From MWAR01 sp035388825 (GTDB taxonomy: Bacteria > Muiribacteriota > Ozemobacteria > Ozemobacterales > Ozemobacteraceae): a stretch of 42,077 nt of DNA. The number at the start of each line of letters is the position of its first letter. Positions within the stretch are counted from its first letter, which is position 1. The translations under genes were made by a program, and so were the position numbers. The stretch lies in NCBI GenBank assembly GCA_035388825.1, contig DAOOQQ010000038.1, positions 1 to 42,077 of the forward strand, in the 5' to 3' direction. Below are positions 16,129 to 24,449 of the stretch, piece by piece. Below the pieces are notes generated by a model, which worked only from the letters and a program-made list of their open reading frames with translations, made no database searches and was not told the origin of the DNA.

Positions 16129-17825
16129 TCACCGAACTCCAGCTCGAACAGTTTCTCTTCATGCCGGACACCCACCTCGAGTTCACCCCCGGCCTCAACG
16201 TCATCACCGGCGAAACGGGCGCCGGCAAAAGCATCCTTCTCGAAGCCGTGAAGCTGATCCTCGGGAAGAAAGCCCGCAGCGGCCTCGTCCTGCCCGGCCG
16301 CACCTCGGCCAGGCTCCAGGCGCGCTTCGAGATTGGCGGGAAATCTCTCCTCCTGGCGAAGCTCGCCGAGATGGGCCTGACGAACGAGGATGACCCGGCC
16401 ACCCTGCTGATCTCACGCACATTCAAGGCCGAAGGCAGCGACAAGGTGCTGATCAACGGCATCATGACCACCGCCACGGCCCTGCGCGAGCTCGGATCGT
16501 ATCTGATGGAGATCCACGGCCAGAACGAGCACCAGACCCTCCTGATGCCCGATATCCAGCGGCACCTTCTCGACCGGATGGGCGGTGAGGCTCATCAGAA
16601 GCGCCTCGACAAACTCGCCCAAGCGTTTTCCGAACACCGGCGTCTCACCCGCGAGCTCGATGAACTCGAAACGCGGCTCGCTTCAGGCGCGGAACGACTC
16701 GAAACGCTCACGGCCGCCCTCGGAGAGCTCGATGCCCTCCGTCTCACCGACCCCGAGGAGGAAGCCAGGCTGAAAGAGGAGTGCCACCGGCTTGCCCACG
16801 GAGAACAGCTGGCCGAAACTATAGCTGAAGCTCTTCAATCACTCGATGGCGACGACGAGTCGACAGGCGCCGTCCGGCTTCTCCACCGGGCCCTGGATGC
16901 GGCCCAGAATGCCGGCACGATCGATCCCGGCCTGACCTCCTTCGCCGGTCGCCTCGAAGCCCTGTATTATGAAGCGGCCGATATATCGAGTGCCCTCCGC
17001 CGCGAAGCCGATGTCGAGTTCGACCCCGACCGTCTGTCGCTTGTCCAGTCGCGTCTTTCCGCATTTCAGCAGGCCTGTCGTCGGCATCGCACGGATTTCG
17101 CCGGTCTGTTCCCCCTCATCGAAGGGATCCGGAAGGAGATCGGCGATCTGACGGCGCCCGACTCGAGTCGGGCGCGCCTCCGCAAAGCCCTCGACGAGGC
17201 GGAGCGAAGCCTCTCCACGGCCGCCGGTGACGTCTCCACGGCCCGTCGCACGATCGCCGCGAAGCTGGAGAAGCAGGTTTCCACGATCATGGAGGAGCTC
17301 GGTTTCCATGCGGCGCGCTTCAGCATCGGGATGAAACCGGTCCCTGTCACGACGGCCGGCCAGGAAGCAATCGAGTTCCTCGTCGCGCTGAATCCCGGCG
17401 CGCCGGGCGGGCCGCTCCGGAAGATCGCCTCGGGGGGCGAACTCTCCCGCGTGGCCCTGGCGCTCAAGCAGGTGCTCGCCGAGGGCGACGATCTGCCCAC
17501 CCTGTTGTTCGACGAAATCGACGCCGGCATCGGAGGCACGACGGCCGAGGCGGTGGCGACGAGTCTCGAGAGGCTTTCCCGGAAAAAGCAGGTGGTGCTC
17601 GTGACGCATCTGCATCAGATCGCGAAGGAGGCCGACCGGCATTTCACGGTCACCAAGCGGGTCATCGACGGCGCAACCGAGGTCCGGATCGGGGAAGTGA
17701 AAAAGGCGGAACGCGAAGCCGAAATCGCGCGGATGCTGGGGAGAACGGGCTCGGAAGGCCTGGCTTTCGCCAGGGCGCTGCTTCGCCGGGAGCGTCCATC
17801 CAGAGCCGTTGCCGGATCGAACTGA
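16125..17825 (+). CDS. recN: DNA repair protein RecN
   Basis: The start at 16125 forms an ATGA overlap with the upstream stop; product 566 residues, normal for RecN. Walker A GETGAGKS (about 28-35) and the RecN-typical HGQNEHQTLL lie in the N-terminal half. A coiled-coil central region follows, then ASGGELSRVALALK, Walker B LLFDEIDAGIGG (about 460-471) and VVLVTHLHQIAKEADRH. This is an SMC-like ATPase that tethers DNA ends during double-strand break repair. No LexA-type operator is visible upstream, which is expected as the gene sits inside an operon. AT-rich codon clusters lie at 16817-16843 and 16963-16992. Confidence 0.96.
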   Translation: MITELQLEQFLFMPDTHLEFTPGLNVITGETGAGKSILLEAVKLILGKKARSGLVLPGRTSARLQARFEIGGKSLLLAKLAEMGLTNEDDPATLLISRTFKAEGSDKVLINGIMTTATALRELGSYLMEIHGQNEHQTLLMPDIQRHLLDRMGGEAHQKRLDKLAQAFSEHRRLTRELDELETRLASGAERLETLTAALGELDALRLTDPEEEARLKEECHRLAHGEQLAETIAEALQSLDGDDESTGAVRLLHRALDAAQNAGTIDPGLTSFAGRLEALYYEAADISSALRREADVEFDPDRLSLVQSRLSAFQQACRRHRTDFAGLFPLIEGIRKEIGDLTAPDSSRARLRKALDEAERSLSTAAGDVSTARRTIAAKLEKQVSTIMEELGFHAARFSIGMKPVPVTTAGQEAIEFLVALNPGAPGGPLRKIASGGELSRVALALKQVLAEGDDLPTLLFDEIDAGIGGTTAEAVATSLERLSRKKQVVLVTHLHQIAKEADRHFTVTKRVIDGATEVRIGEVKKAEREAEIARMLGRTGSEGLAFARALLRRERPSRAVAGSN

Positions 17826-17854
17826 CCCGTAAAGGCCGATCGAACCGCTTTTTT

Positions 17855-17928
17855 TTGACTTTCCCCTTGCGTACCCCCCTGTAAATATGCTATCAGATAA
17901 TCACCATCACTTCATCTGATCGAGGAGG
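17855..17928 (+). promoter_or_regulatory. Promoter region and strong ribosome site of the HU gene
   Basis: This is an AT-rich tract in a GC-rich genome. It holds possible -35 boxes TTGACT (17855-17860) and TTGCGT (17867-17872), and -10-like sequences TATGCT (17886-17891) and TATCAG (17891-17896). TTGCGT to TATCAG has an 18-base spacer; the exact pair is uncertain. GAGGAGG (17922-17928) is a near-ideal ribosome site eight bases before the GTG start. Confidence 0.5.
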
Positions 17929-17936
17929 TTCACCCA

Positions 17937-18218
17937 GTGAACAAGCAGGAACTCTTGAAGACCGTCGCGAAGAAAGCCGCCATCACCAACGTCGAATCCG
18001 AAGCCGTTCTCAAGGCTTTCGTCGACTCCATCAAGGACACCCTCAAGAAGGGTGACAAGGTTCAGCTGGTCGGCTTCGGCTCGTTCGTGACCGTGAAGCG
18101 CGCCGCTCGCAAGGGTGTCAACCCCAAGACCAAGAAATCCATCAATATCCCGGCCAAGCGCGTTGCCAAGTTCGTCCCCGGCAAGGAGCTGAAGGACCAG
18201 GTCAACAAGGGCAAGTAA
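17937..18218 (+). CDS. HU-family DNA-binding protein
   Basis: GTG start with GAGGAGG upstream; product 93 residues, the usual HU length. It opens MNKQELLKTVAKKAAITNVE, then has the conserved VQLVGFGSF turn and a basic DNA-clamp arm (KGVNPKTKKSINIPAKR) before FVPGKELK. HU bends and compacts DNA as a homodimer in the nucleoid. The gene stands alone with its own promoter region and terminator, consistent with high independent expression. Confidence 0.97.
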   Translation: MNKQELLKTVAKKAAITNVESEAVLKAFVDSIKDTLKKGDKVQLVGFGSFVTVKRAARKGVNPKTKKSINIPAKRVAKFVPGKELKDQVNKGK

Positions 18219-18228
18219 TCGCCCCATG

Positions 18229-18258
18229 AAAAAGAGCGCCTTCGGGCGCTCTTTTTTT
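18229..18258. terminator. Rho-independent terminator, probably bidirectional
   Basis: A perfect stem AAAAAGAGCGCC / GGCGCTCTTTTT (18229-18240 and 18245-18256) with a stable TTCG tetraloop is followed by a T tract for the HU mRNA. On the other strand the A run becomes a T tract, so the hairpin can also end the convergent minus-strand operon finishing at 18282. Confidence 0.93.
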
Positions 18259-18281
18259 ATTTATTACACTATTATTTCTTC

Positions 18282-18668
18282 TTACCGGAAGCGGGAATAC
18301 GGGACGCCGCCCGCCGAGGTTTCGGGGGACGAGGAGGAAATATCGATGCCCGCCGAGGAAACGAGCACATTCCAGTCGGTTCGCCCCGTCATCGGATCCG
18401 CGTAGATCCGGCGCAGGAACCGGCGCCCCTGGGCGTCACGGCACATCTCCTCGAGGGAAACCGGGGGCCGGCCGTTCCGCCGGACGAATTTTTCCGCCGC
18501 CCGCCGGAACTCGCCGAGGACGAACCGCAGCTCCTCCTCCTTCGCCCGCTTCACGTCGAGGTTGGCGCGAGGCAGCCAGAGCGCGAGAGCGATGCCGGAC
18601 AAGAGCAGGGCGACCGTCAGCGCGAGGAGGGCGACGCCCCGTCTCGATGCCCGGTCACCAGGAGCCAT
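18282..18668 (-). CDS. Atypical pseudopilin-like protein lacking Glu5
   Basis: The start at 18668 gives a 14-base overlap with the upstream pseudopilin gene; product 128 residues. A basic leader ends RRG, followed by the hydrophobic helix VALLALTVALLLSGIALALW, like a type III signal (prepilin-type) N-terminus. Position +5 is Ala instead of the usual Glu. The remainder has PPVSLEEMC and YADPMTGRTDWNVL, the latter echoed in the neighbouring pseudopilin (ADPITGRTDSW). This DP-TGRTDW block occurs in GspG-like proteins. Loss of Glu5 is typical of the tip subunit class (GspK-like), but size and fold otherwise look GspG-like. It is the last gene of the PilT-rich operon. Confidence 0.75.
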   Translation of the reverse strand: MAPGDRASRRGVALLALTVALLLSGIALALWLPRANLDVKRAKEEELRFVLGEFRRAAEKFVRRNGRPPVSLEEMCRDAQGRRFLRRIYADPMTGRTDWNVLVSSAGIDISSSSPETSAGGVPYSRFR

Positions 18669-19041
18669 ACGCCGAACCTTCGCTCGAGGCTCCCGTGGCA
18701 CCGGAGCGCACGTCGAACACATCCTGTTTTCCGTCTTCGGACGGGATGACCAGCCAGGAGTCGGTGCGCCCCGTGATGGGATCGGCCGGGATCGCCCTCA
18801 GGTAGCCGTCCCGCACGAGATTGTCGAGATCGGCGGGCCATGCCTGCCGGTCCTTGTAATACTGGTCGAGCACCTTGCGCAGGACGTGCAGATCCTCTTT
18901 GAGGGCCGTTTCCCGGGCGCGGAGAATCGTGGTTCCGTACATCGGGGCGACGGTGAAATACAGGATCCCGATGATGGCGACGACGACGCTCATCTCGATC
19001 AGGGTGAACCCGGCGCCGAAGCGCGCTTTCATCGCGTTCAC
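18655..19041 (-). CDS. Type IV pilin/GspG-like pseudopilin
   Basis: The GTG at 19041 overlaps the upstream stop (GTGA); an ATG at 19032 would shorten the leader from 11 to 8 residues, both acceptable. Product 128 residues. It has a classic prepilin peptidase site GAG/FTLIEM with Glu5 and a long hydrophobic helix (MSVVVAIIGILYF). It then has a GspG-like globular part with DQYYKDRQAWPADLDNL and ADPITGRTDSWLV. It should be processed by prepilin peptidase and assembled in a type IV pilus or type II secretion pseudopilus. No assembly ATPase, platform protein or prepilin peptidase gene is in the window. Confidence 0.87.
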   Translation of the reverse strand: MNAMKARFGAGFTLIEMSVVVAIIGILYFTVAPMYGTTILRARETALKEDLHVLRKVLDQYYKDRQAWPADLDNLVRDGYLRAIPADPITGRTDSWLVIPSEDGKQDVFDVRSGATGASSEGSAYGSW

Positions 19042-20078
19042 GCGCTCTTCACCCCGCGGTACATCGTCACGAAGGCGTCGAGCACGTCTTTCGGCATCCC
19101 GTCACGGATCAGCCGGCCGGCGCTCTGCTCGAACGTGATGCTGCCCTCACCGGCGCTGCGGAGGTTCGGCTCGATCTGGTTCACACGGCCCTTCTGGAGA
19201 ATGCCGGCCATGGTGCTGTTGGAGATGAACACCTCGTGGATCGGGATGAGCTTCTTCGAGCCCGGATTGAGCAGCAGCGCCTGGGAGCAGATGCCGAGCA
19301 GGCTCGTGGCGAGCACGTTGCCGATGTACGGCCGGTCACTTTCCGGGAAGGCATACAAGATCTTTTCGAGCGTGTTCTGGATCCCCAGGGTCTGCATCGT
19401 GAGAACGACGAAGTTGCCGCCCGCGACATACTCGAGAATGCTCCGGAACGGCAGCTCGCGCTTCAGATCGCCGATCACGAGCACGTCGACATCCATGCGC
19501 TTGGCGAAATTTATACCAGACTCTATTGAATAAAGGTCTTTCTTGAACTGGCGCTGCGTGATGCGGCACTTTTTCGGCTCGAACGAGAACTCGATCGGGT
19601 CCTCGAACAGCAGCACGTGCGCGGAGCGCGCCTGGTTGATCCGCTCGACGAAGGCGGCAAGCGAGGTCGAGATGCCGGAGCGGCAGGGCCCCGCCAGGAT
19701 CACCAGGCCGGCCTTCGCCTCGGTCAGCGCCTCGAGAGCCGGCGGCAGCGAAATCTCGGCGAAGTTCGGCACGGCCTTGCGGATCAGCCGGATGATCGCC
19801 ATCGTCTGGGACTGCGCCTGGAACAGATTCAGCCGGTAGTTGCACGGCGCCCCGCCGAAGTAGTTCGCCTCGAACTGGCGCAGCTGGTTGAACTTCGCCA
19901 GCTCCTCGGGGGAAAGAGCCTGTTTCACCACGCCGGCGATGTCGACGGGCTGGACGGCAGGCATCGACAGCTTGCGCAGAAACTTGTTCTGCCGGACGAG
20001 CGGGGGCGAACCGACCTTGAGGTGAATCTCGGTTCCGCCGGATTCCTGAACCATCGTGAGCAGTTGTTTCAGATCCAT
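19038..20078 (-). CDS. Degenerate PilT-like ATPase (probable pseudo-enzyme)
   Basis: I chose the ATG at 20078, seven bases after the upstream stop; longer in-frame starts would run into the previous gene. Product 346 residues. The PilT fold is clear from MDLKQLLTMV and TEIHLKVGSPP to the Asp box FEDPIEFSF. Walker A (about 126-135) reads GPCRSGIST, so the essential Lys is Ile. The Walker B GEMRD of active PilT is GDLKR here, and the His-box LHT is MQT. The retraction-specific AIRNLIRE motif is lost. I infer a non-hydrolysing subunit that may mix with the active PilT proteins of the operon. Its stop overlaps the pseudopilin start. An AT-rich codon cluster lies at 19507-19541. Confidence 0.85.
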   Translation of the reverse strand: MDLKQLLTMVQESGGTEIHLKVGSPPLVRQNKFLRKLSMPAVQPVDIAGVVKQALSPEELAKFNQLRQFEANYFGGAPCNYRLNLFQAQSQTMAIIRLIRKAVPNFAEISLPPALEALTEAKAGLVILAGPCRSGISTSLAAFVERINQARSAHVLLFEDPIEFSFEPKKCRITQRQFKKDLYSIESGINFAKRMDVDVLVIGDLKRELPFRSILEYVAGGNFVVLTMQTLGIQNTLEKILYAFPESDRPYIGNVLATSLLGICSQALLLNPGSKKLIPIHEVFISNSTMAGILQKGRVNQIEPNLRSAGEGSITFEQSAGRLIRDGMPKDVLDAFVTMYRGVKSA

Positions 20079-20085
20079 GGGGGCC

Positions 20086-21147
20086 TCACTTGCGGGCGAA
20101 CCGGCCCGCCATCTCGTGCGGGTCGTCGGCATACGCGATCGCGGTCTGGGACGTGATCACGGTTTTCTGGACCATCGTCGCGAGATGCCGGTCGAACGTC
20201 AGCATGCCCGAGGCGTGATCCTGCTCCTGCAGGGTTTTCATCATGACCAGGTTTTCGTTCCGGATCAGCGTCTTGACCTGCGGCGTGTTGATCAGCACGT
20301 CGAACGCGGCGCACCGCGACATGTTGTCGGCCTTCGGCACGAGCTTCTGACCGATCACCATCGAGACGTGCGTCGCGAGTTTCCCCTTCAGGGAGTCGCG
20401 CTCGGCCGTATCCCGGGAGTAGATCATCCGCTCGATGATCTGGGAGCAGCTTCCGCCGTCGGTGGCCCCGATCACGGTGCAGCCGGATTCGCAGAGGAAC
20501 AGCGCCTCATCGAGCACGTCCCGGTAGTTGAGCGAGTCGGTCACGACGACGTCGGGGTCGAGGCGGTATGCCTCGGTCAGGCCGAAATAGAAGTTTTCAA
20601 CATCGAGCGGAATCGCCCGCTGGATGAACGTCGAGCGGTCATCCTTGAACTTGATTTCGACGGGATTTTCGACGGTGATGATATTCTTCTCGAAATGCGT
20701 GTTGTAAAAGTCGAGCAGGGCGGCGATCGTCGTGGTCTTGCCATGGCCCGACGGGCTGCCGACGATGATGAGCCCCGACGGCTTGGCCAGGGCTTTCTTG
20801 ATCGCCTCGGGCAGCCCCAGATCGCCGAACCGGGGCGGCGTGAGCGGAATGACGCGGATGGCGATGCCGAATTTGCCGCGGTCGAAGAAGACCGAGAACC
20901 GGTACCGACCCTCGTTCCCCGATTCCCAGGCGTAGTTCACCTGGCGCTGCTTGCCGAGGATCTCCCGCGCGCGGGGCGAGCTCGTCCCGAGAATGATCTT
21001 CTTCACGTCGTCCTCGGTGAAGGTGATGCCGGCGAGCCGCTGCAGAACCCCGTTGATACGGATGAAGGGATTCTCCCCCGGGGTGATATGCAGATCCGAT
21101 GCCCGGGATGTGGCGACCTGTCCCAGGGCTTTCATCAACAAATCCAT
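20086..21147 (-). CDS. PilT-like ATPase with altered catalytic motifs
   Basis: Product 353 residues, start MDLLMKALGQVATSRASDLHI. Walker A GSPSGHGKTT (about 128-137) is intact, so ATP binding is expected. The Asp box is ENPVE instead of EDPIE, Walker B GEMRD is replaced by TDSLN, and the His-box LHT by ATDG. The C-terminal PilT motif AIRNLIRE reads VKTLIRN. ATP hydrolysis is therefore probably weak or absent. The 82-base gap separating it from the upstream HEAT-TPR gene is the largest inside the operon and could hold a secondary promoter, though I see no clear one. Confidence 0.87.
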   Translation of the reverse strand: MDLLMKALGQVATSRASDLHITPGENPFIRINGVLQRLAGITFTEDDVKKIILGTSSPRAREILGKQRQVNYAWESGNEGRYRFSVFFDRGKFGIAIRVIPLTPPRFGDLGLPEAIKKALAKPSGLIIVGSPSGHGKTTTIAALLDFYNTHFEKNIITVENPVEIKFKDDRSTFIQRAIPLDVENFYFGLTEAYRLDPDVVVTDSLNYRDVLDEALFLCESGCTVIGATDGGSCSQIIERMIYSRDTAERDSLKGKLATHVSMVIGQKLVPKADNMSRCAAFDVLINTPQVKTLIRNENLVMMKTLQEQDHASGMLTFDRHLATMVQKTVITSQTAIAYADDPHEMAGRFARK

Positions 21148-21229
21148 GCCTGTGGCCTTTCTCGCTCGAATATCGGTGGCGTTCGCCCTTCGTTATCGGC
21201 AGGTTGCGAAGAAAAGTTGCGCTTTGAAT

Positions 21230-23410
21230 TCAGCTCTCATCCTCGAGCTTCTGGAGCAGCTCCTCGACGTTGCGGAACACCCGGCTGTCGGGCGGAAGAC
21301 TCTTTTTCAGCCCCCGCAGCAGCTTGAGCGCCGCCGCATGCTCGCGGACCGCGTAGTAGGAAAGCGCGAGATGGTAAGCCGACGAGAGGTCGCGGGCGTT
21401 CTCGCGGATCGCCTGGTTCAGCACCTCGATCGCCTTCTGATACTTCTTGAGATGGAAATACGCGAGGCCGAGCGCACCGTTCACCTGGCCGAGGGTGCGC
21501 CGGTCGTCGGCGGGAACATGCTTGCGAAGCCGGTCGTACAGCTCGAGCAGCGCAGTCCAGTTTTTCTTCTGGAAGTGGATCTGGCCGAGCAGCAGGCCGC
21601 CCGCGACGTGCGAAGGGACTTTGTCCATCAGCGTTATGAGATGCGGCAGGGCCCGTTCGGCGAGATTCTTCTTGAAGTACACCGTCGCGAGGCTGAACAG
21701 CCCCTCGGGATGGTGCGGGAAGATGCCGACGAAGCTTTCGAAGAAGCGCTGGGCCTCGTCGAGTTTTCCGGCTTCGAGCAGGGCCAAGCCCCGGGGAAGC
21801 GCGGCCAGATCGGTGGGAAGCGGCGGCGCGGCGGTCGGGGCGGCGTCGAGCGCGGCGACCCCTTCCATGTCCTTTTTCACCTCGGCGGCGAGCGCCTCAC
21901 GCAGTCGGCGGGAGTAGCCGTCGGGATTCCGGACGAACTCCCCGACGTCCCCGACGACGCGCAGCAGGATGGCCTGTTCCTCTTCGCGGGTCTTGTCGCG
22001 AAGCAGGTTCGCAAGGTCGGCGAGGACGGTCAGATCCCCGTGCAGCAGGAGGGCGATGAAGAATTCGCGCATATTCTCGGCGCTCTGGGTGCCGACGAAC
22101 CGCTTCGCTTCGGCGATGGCATCACGCGCATCGAGATGCCCGAGAGCGGAGATCAGGCGCGGCAGGCCCTCTTCCGGCTCGGACTTGATCTTCTGGACGA
22201 TCAGCGGGATGCAGCCGTCGAGATGGCGCTCGGTGAAGAAGGCAAGCATGCTCTCCCAGACCGCGGGCGATGACTCGGCCTTGAAGGCGTCGAGCACGGG
22301 TTCGGCCGGGAAGCCGGGGATCTTGCGGGCGCAGTCGACGGCCTCTCGGCGCACCCACTGATTCGGGTCACGCAGCAGAGGCACGATGCGGGCCTGGCCG
22401 ACCTCGGTCTCGAGTGCGAGAGCCGCTTTGAGCGCCATTTTCCGGACGACGTAGGCCTCGTCGGCCAGCAGCCGGTCGATGAGGCCATCGCGGCCCTTGA
22501 TCTGCACCCGCGAGAGCACGTAGCCGGCTGAGCGGCGCGTGGGTACGTCGGGGCTCGCCAGCATCGCGTCGATCTCCTCGACGACTTTCGTCTCGTCGGC
22601 CTTCGCGAGGGCGATGCAGACGTTGGCCCGAACGCGGTTGTTGGGGTGCGAGAAGAACTTCTTCAGCTTGCGGCGCATCTCGGGCGCGGGGATTTTGAGC
22701 ATCGCGATCGCCTCGACCGAGTTGGCCTGGATGCGCGGATCGAACGAATCGAGCCCCTTTTCGAAGATGTGGAGCAGCTGCGGCTCGGCGAACATCGCAA
22801 GCGAGGAGATCATGATCGCCTTCAGGCGCGGGTCTCGGGCTATCTCGAACTGGCCGACCAGGGCCGGAATCGCGTCGGCCTCCTTCAGCCGCGAGAGGAT
22901 TTCGAGGATGTTGATGACGATCCACTCGTCGGGGTCCGAGAGGAGGCGGCAGAGGCTCTGGGCCACGTCACGGCCGCCGATGCGGTACAGCGCCCAGGCG
23001 GCTTCATACCGCACCATGCGGTCCTGGTCGTGCAGCAGCTCCATCAGCTTCTTCGCAGCCATCGGATCGCCGATCACCCCGATCACCCGCACGATCTCCT
23101 CCTTGAAGGGATGCTCGGGGTCGTCGAGCAGCTCGAGAAGGCGCTGGACGGGGGTGCTGTCACGAAGGTGGCCGAGAGCCGTGATCGGCTCGATGCGGTC
23201 CGGCCAGCCGTCGAGGGCGTTGCGCAGGATGCCGAGGGCGGCGGGGTCGCCGATCTTGCCGAGGGCGAGCAGCGCCTCTGTTTTCGCGTCGTCGGGAGCC
23301 TCGGCGGCCTGGACGATCGCGGAGAGTCGCTCGGTGACGGGCCGCAGCAGGCGGCGCGCCGCTTTCACATACCGGAAGGATTCGATCTCGTGCAGTTCGG
23401 CGCCGCTCAT
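21230..23410 (-). CDS. HEAT-repeat and TPR protein of the PilT operon
   Basis: Product 726 residues; the start overlaps the upstream PilT stop (ATGA, 23407-23410). Residues about 30-430 are HEAT/PBS-type repeats (ALLALGKIGDPAALGILRNAL, AWALYRIGGRDVAQSL, VRANVCIALAKADE). A short Ala/Pro linker precedes TPR-like helices in the last about 190 residues (ARGLALLEAG-like start, ALGLAYFHLKKYQKAIEVL). There is no signal peptide, so it is likely cytoplasmic. Such repeats bind proteins. Lying between two pairs of PilT genes, it could scaffold or regulate the motors at the membrane; this is inference. It shares architecture with the divergent gene at 25624. Confidence 0.88.
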   Translation of the reverse strand: MSGAELHEIESFRYVKAARRLLRPVTERLSAIVQAAEAPDDAKTEALLALGKIGDPAALGILRNALDGWPDRIEPITALGHLRDSTPVQRLLELLDDPEHPFKEEIVRVIGVIGDPMAAKKLMELLHDQDRMVRYEAAWALYRIGGRDVAQSLCRLLSDPDEWIVINILEILSRLKEADAIPALVGQFEIARDPRLKAIMISSLAMFAEPQLLHIFEKGLDSFDPRIQANSVEAIAMLKIPAPEMRRKLKKFFSHPNNRVRANVCIALAKADETKVVEEIDAMLASPDVPTRRSAGYVLSRVQIKGRDGLIDRLLADEAYVVRKMALKAALALETEVGQARIVPLLRDPNQWVRREAVDCARKIPGFPAEPVLDAFKAESSPAVWESMLAFFTERHLDGCIPLIVQKIKSEPEEGLPRLISALGHLDARDAIAEAKRFVGTQSAENMREFFIALLLHGDLTVLADLANLLRDKTREEEQAILLRVVGDVGEFVRNPDGYSRRLREALAAEVKKDMEGVAALDAAPTAAPPLPTDLAALPRGLALLEAGKLDEAQRFFESFVGIFPHHPEGLFSLATVYFKKNLAERALPHLITLMDKVPSHVAGGLLLGQIHFQKKNWTALLELYDRLRKHVPADDRRTLGQVNGALGLAYFHLKKYQKAIEVLNQAIRENARDLSSAYHLALSYYAVREHAAALKLLRGLKKSLPPDSRVFRNVEELLQKLEDES

Positions 23411-24444
23411 TCCACGATCTCCTTGAGGATGGCGTTGACAAGCCGGCCATCGACCCGCTCGTCGCGCATCAGCTCGGCGAGATTGTCGCGCATCGTGACG
23501 CAGCCGTCCTTGCGGGCGAGCATCAGGGCCGAGCGGAGCTGGTTGGTCTTCTTCTCGCGGATCATATTGCGCATGGCGGAGTTGAGGATCATCAGCTCGT
23601 ATGCCATGACGCGCTCGTTCTTGTTCCGGCTCGGGATCAGGATCTGGGAGATGGTGCCGAGCAGCGAAAGCGAGAGCTGGGTGCGGATCTCGTCGTGCCG
23701 GTGGCCCGGGAACACGTTGACGATGCGGTCGATCGTCTGGACGGCGCCGACGGTGTGAAGCGTCGAGAGCACGAGGTGGCCGGTTTCGGCGGCGGTCAGC
23801 ACCATCTCGATCGTGTCGATGTCGCGCATCTCGCCGACCAGCATCACATCGGGGTCTTCGCGAAGGGCATGCATCAGGGCCGAGTGGTAATTCGCGGTCA
23901 TCGAGCCGATCTCGCGCTGGGTGAACAGCGAGCGGCGCGGCTGGTGCACGAACTCGATCGGGTCCTCGATCGTGATGATGTGGCGGGAGCTGGTTTTGTT
24001 GATCTCGTGGACCATCGCCGCGAGCGTGTGGGTCTTACCGGAGTTGGCCGGGCCGGTGACGAGGAACAGGCCGCGCGGCCGCTGGGCCATTTCCTTGAGC
24101 TTTACGGGCAGCTTCAGGCCGTCGATGCTGGGCACGCGGGTCGGGATGAACCGGAACGCGCCCGAAAGACAGCCGCGCTGCCGGTAGATACAGCCGCGCA
24201 CCCGCACCTTGTCGCGATACGCGATCATGAAGTTCGCTTCCATCGTGGTGCGCAGGGACTCCTGCTGGCGCGTGTCCATCAGCGGCAAAAACAGGTTCGG
24301 CATCTCCTGGTGGGCGAGGGGCTCCTCGGAAAGCGGGACGAGCCGGCCGCCGATCCGGAGCACGGGCGGGCTGCCCGCCTTCAGATGAAGATCCGAGGCT
24401 TTCCGGGAAAGGGCGAGATCGAAATAGGTGTGGATGCGCAGCAT
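23407..24444 (-). CDS. PilT-family twitching/retraction ATPase (canonical)
   Basis: I chose the ATG at 24444, with AAAGGA nine bases upstream. A TTG at 24453 overlapping the upstream stop is the alternative. Product 345 residues. It has an N-terminal ASDLHLKAGSPPVLRI domain, Walker A GPANSGKTHT (about 128-137), Asp box TIEDPIEFVH, Walker B VGEMRDIDTIE, His-box LSTLHT and the PilT-type AMRNMIREKKTNQL. All catalytic elements are present. PilT hexamers hydrolyse ATP to disassemble type IV pili, powering retraction. Confidence 0.93.
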   Translation of the reverse strand: MLRIHTYFDLALSRKASDLHLKAGSPPVLRIGGRLVPLSEEPLAHQEMPNLFLPLMDTRQQESLRTTMEANFMIAYRDKVRVRGCIYRQRGCLSGAFRFIPTRVPSIDGLKLPVKLKEMAQRPRGLFLVTGPANSGKTHTLAAMVHEINKTSSRHIITIEDPIEFVHQPRRSLFTQREIGSMTANYHSALMHALREDPDVMLVGEMRDIDTIEMVLTAAETGHLVLSTLHTVGAVQTIDRIVNVFPGHRHDEIRTQLSLSLLGTISQILIPSRNKNERVMAYELMILNSAMRNMIREKKTNQLRSALMLARKDGCVTMRDNLAELMRDERVDGRLVNAILKEIVE

Positions 24445-24449
24445 TCCCG

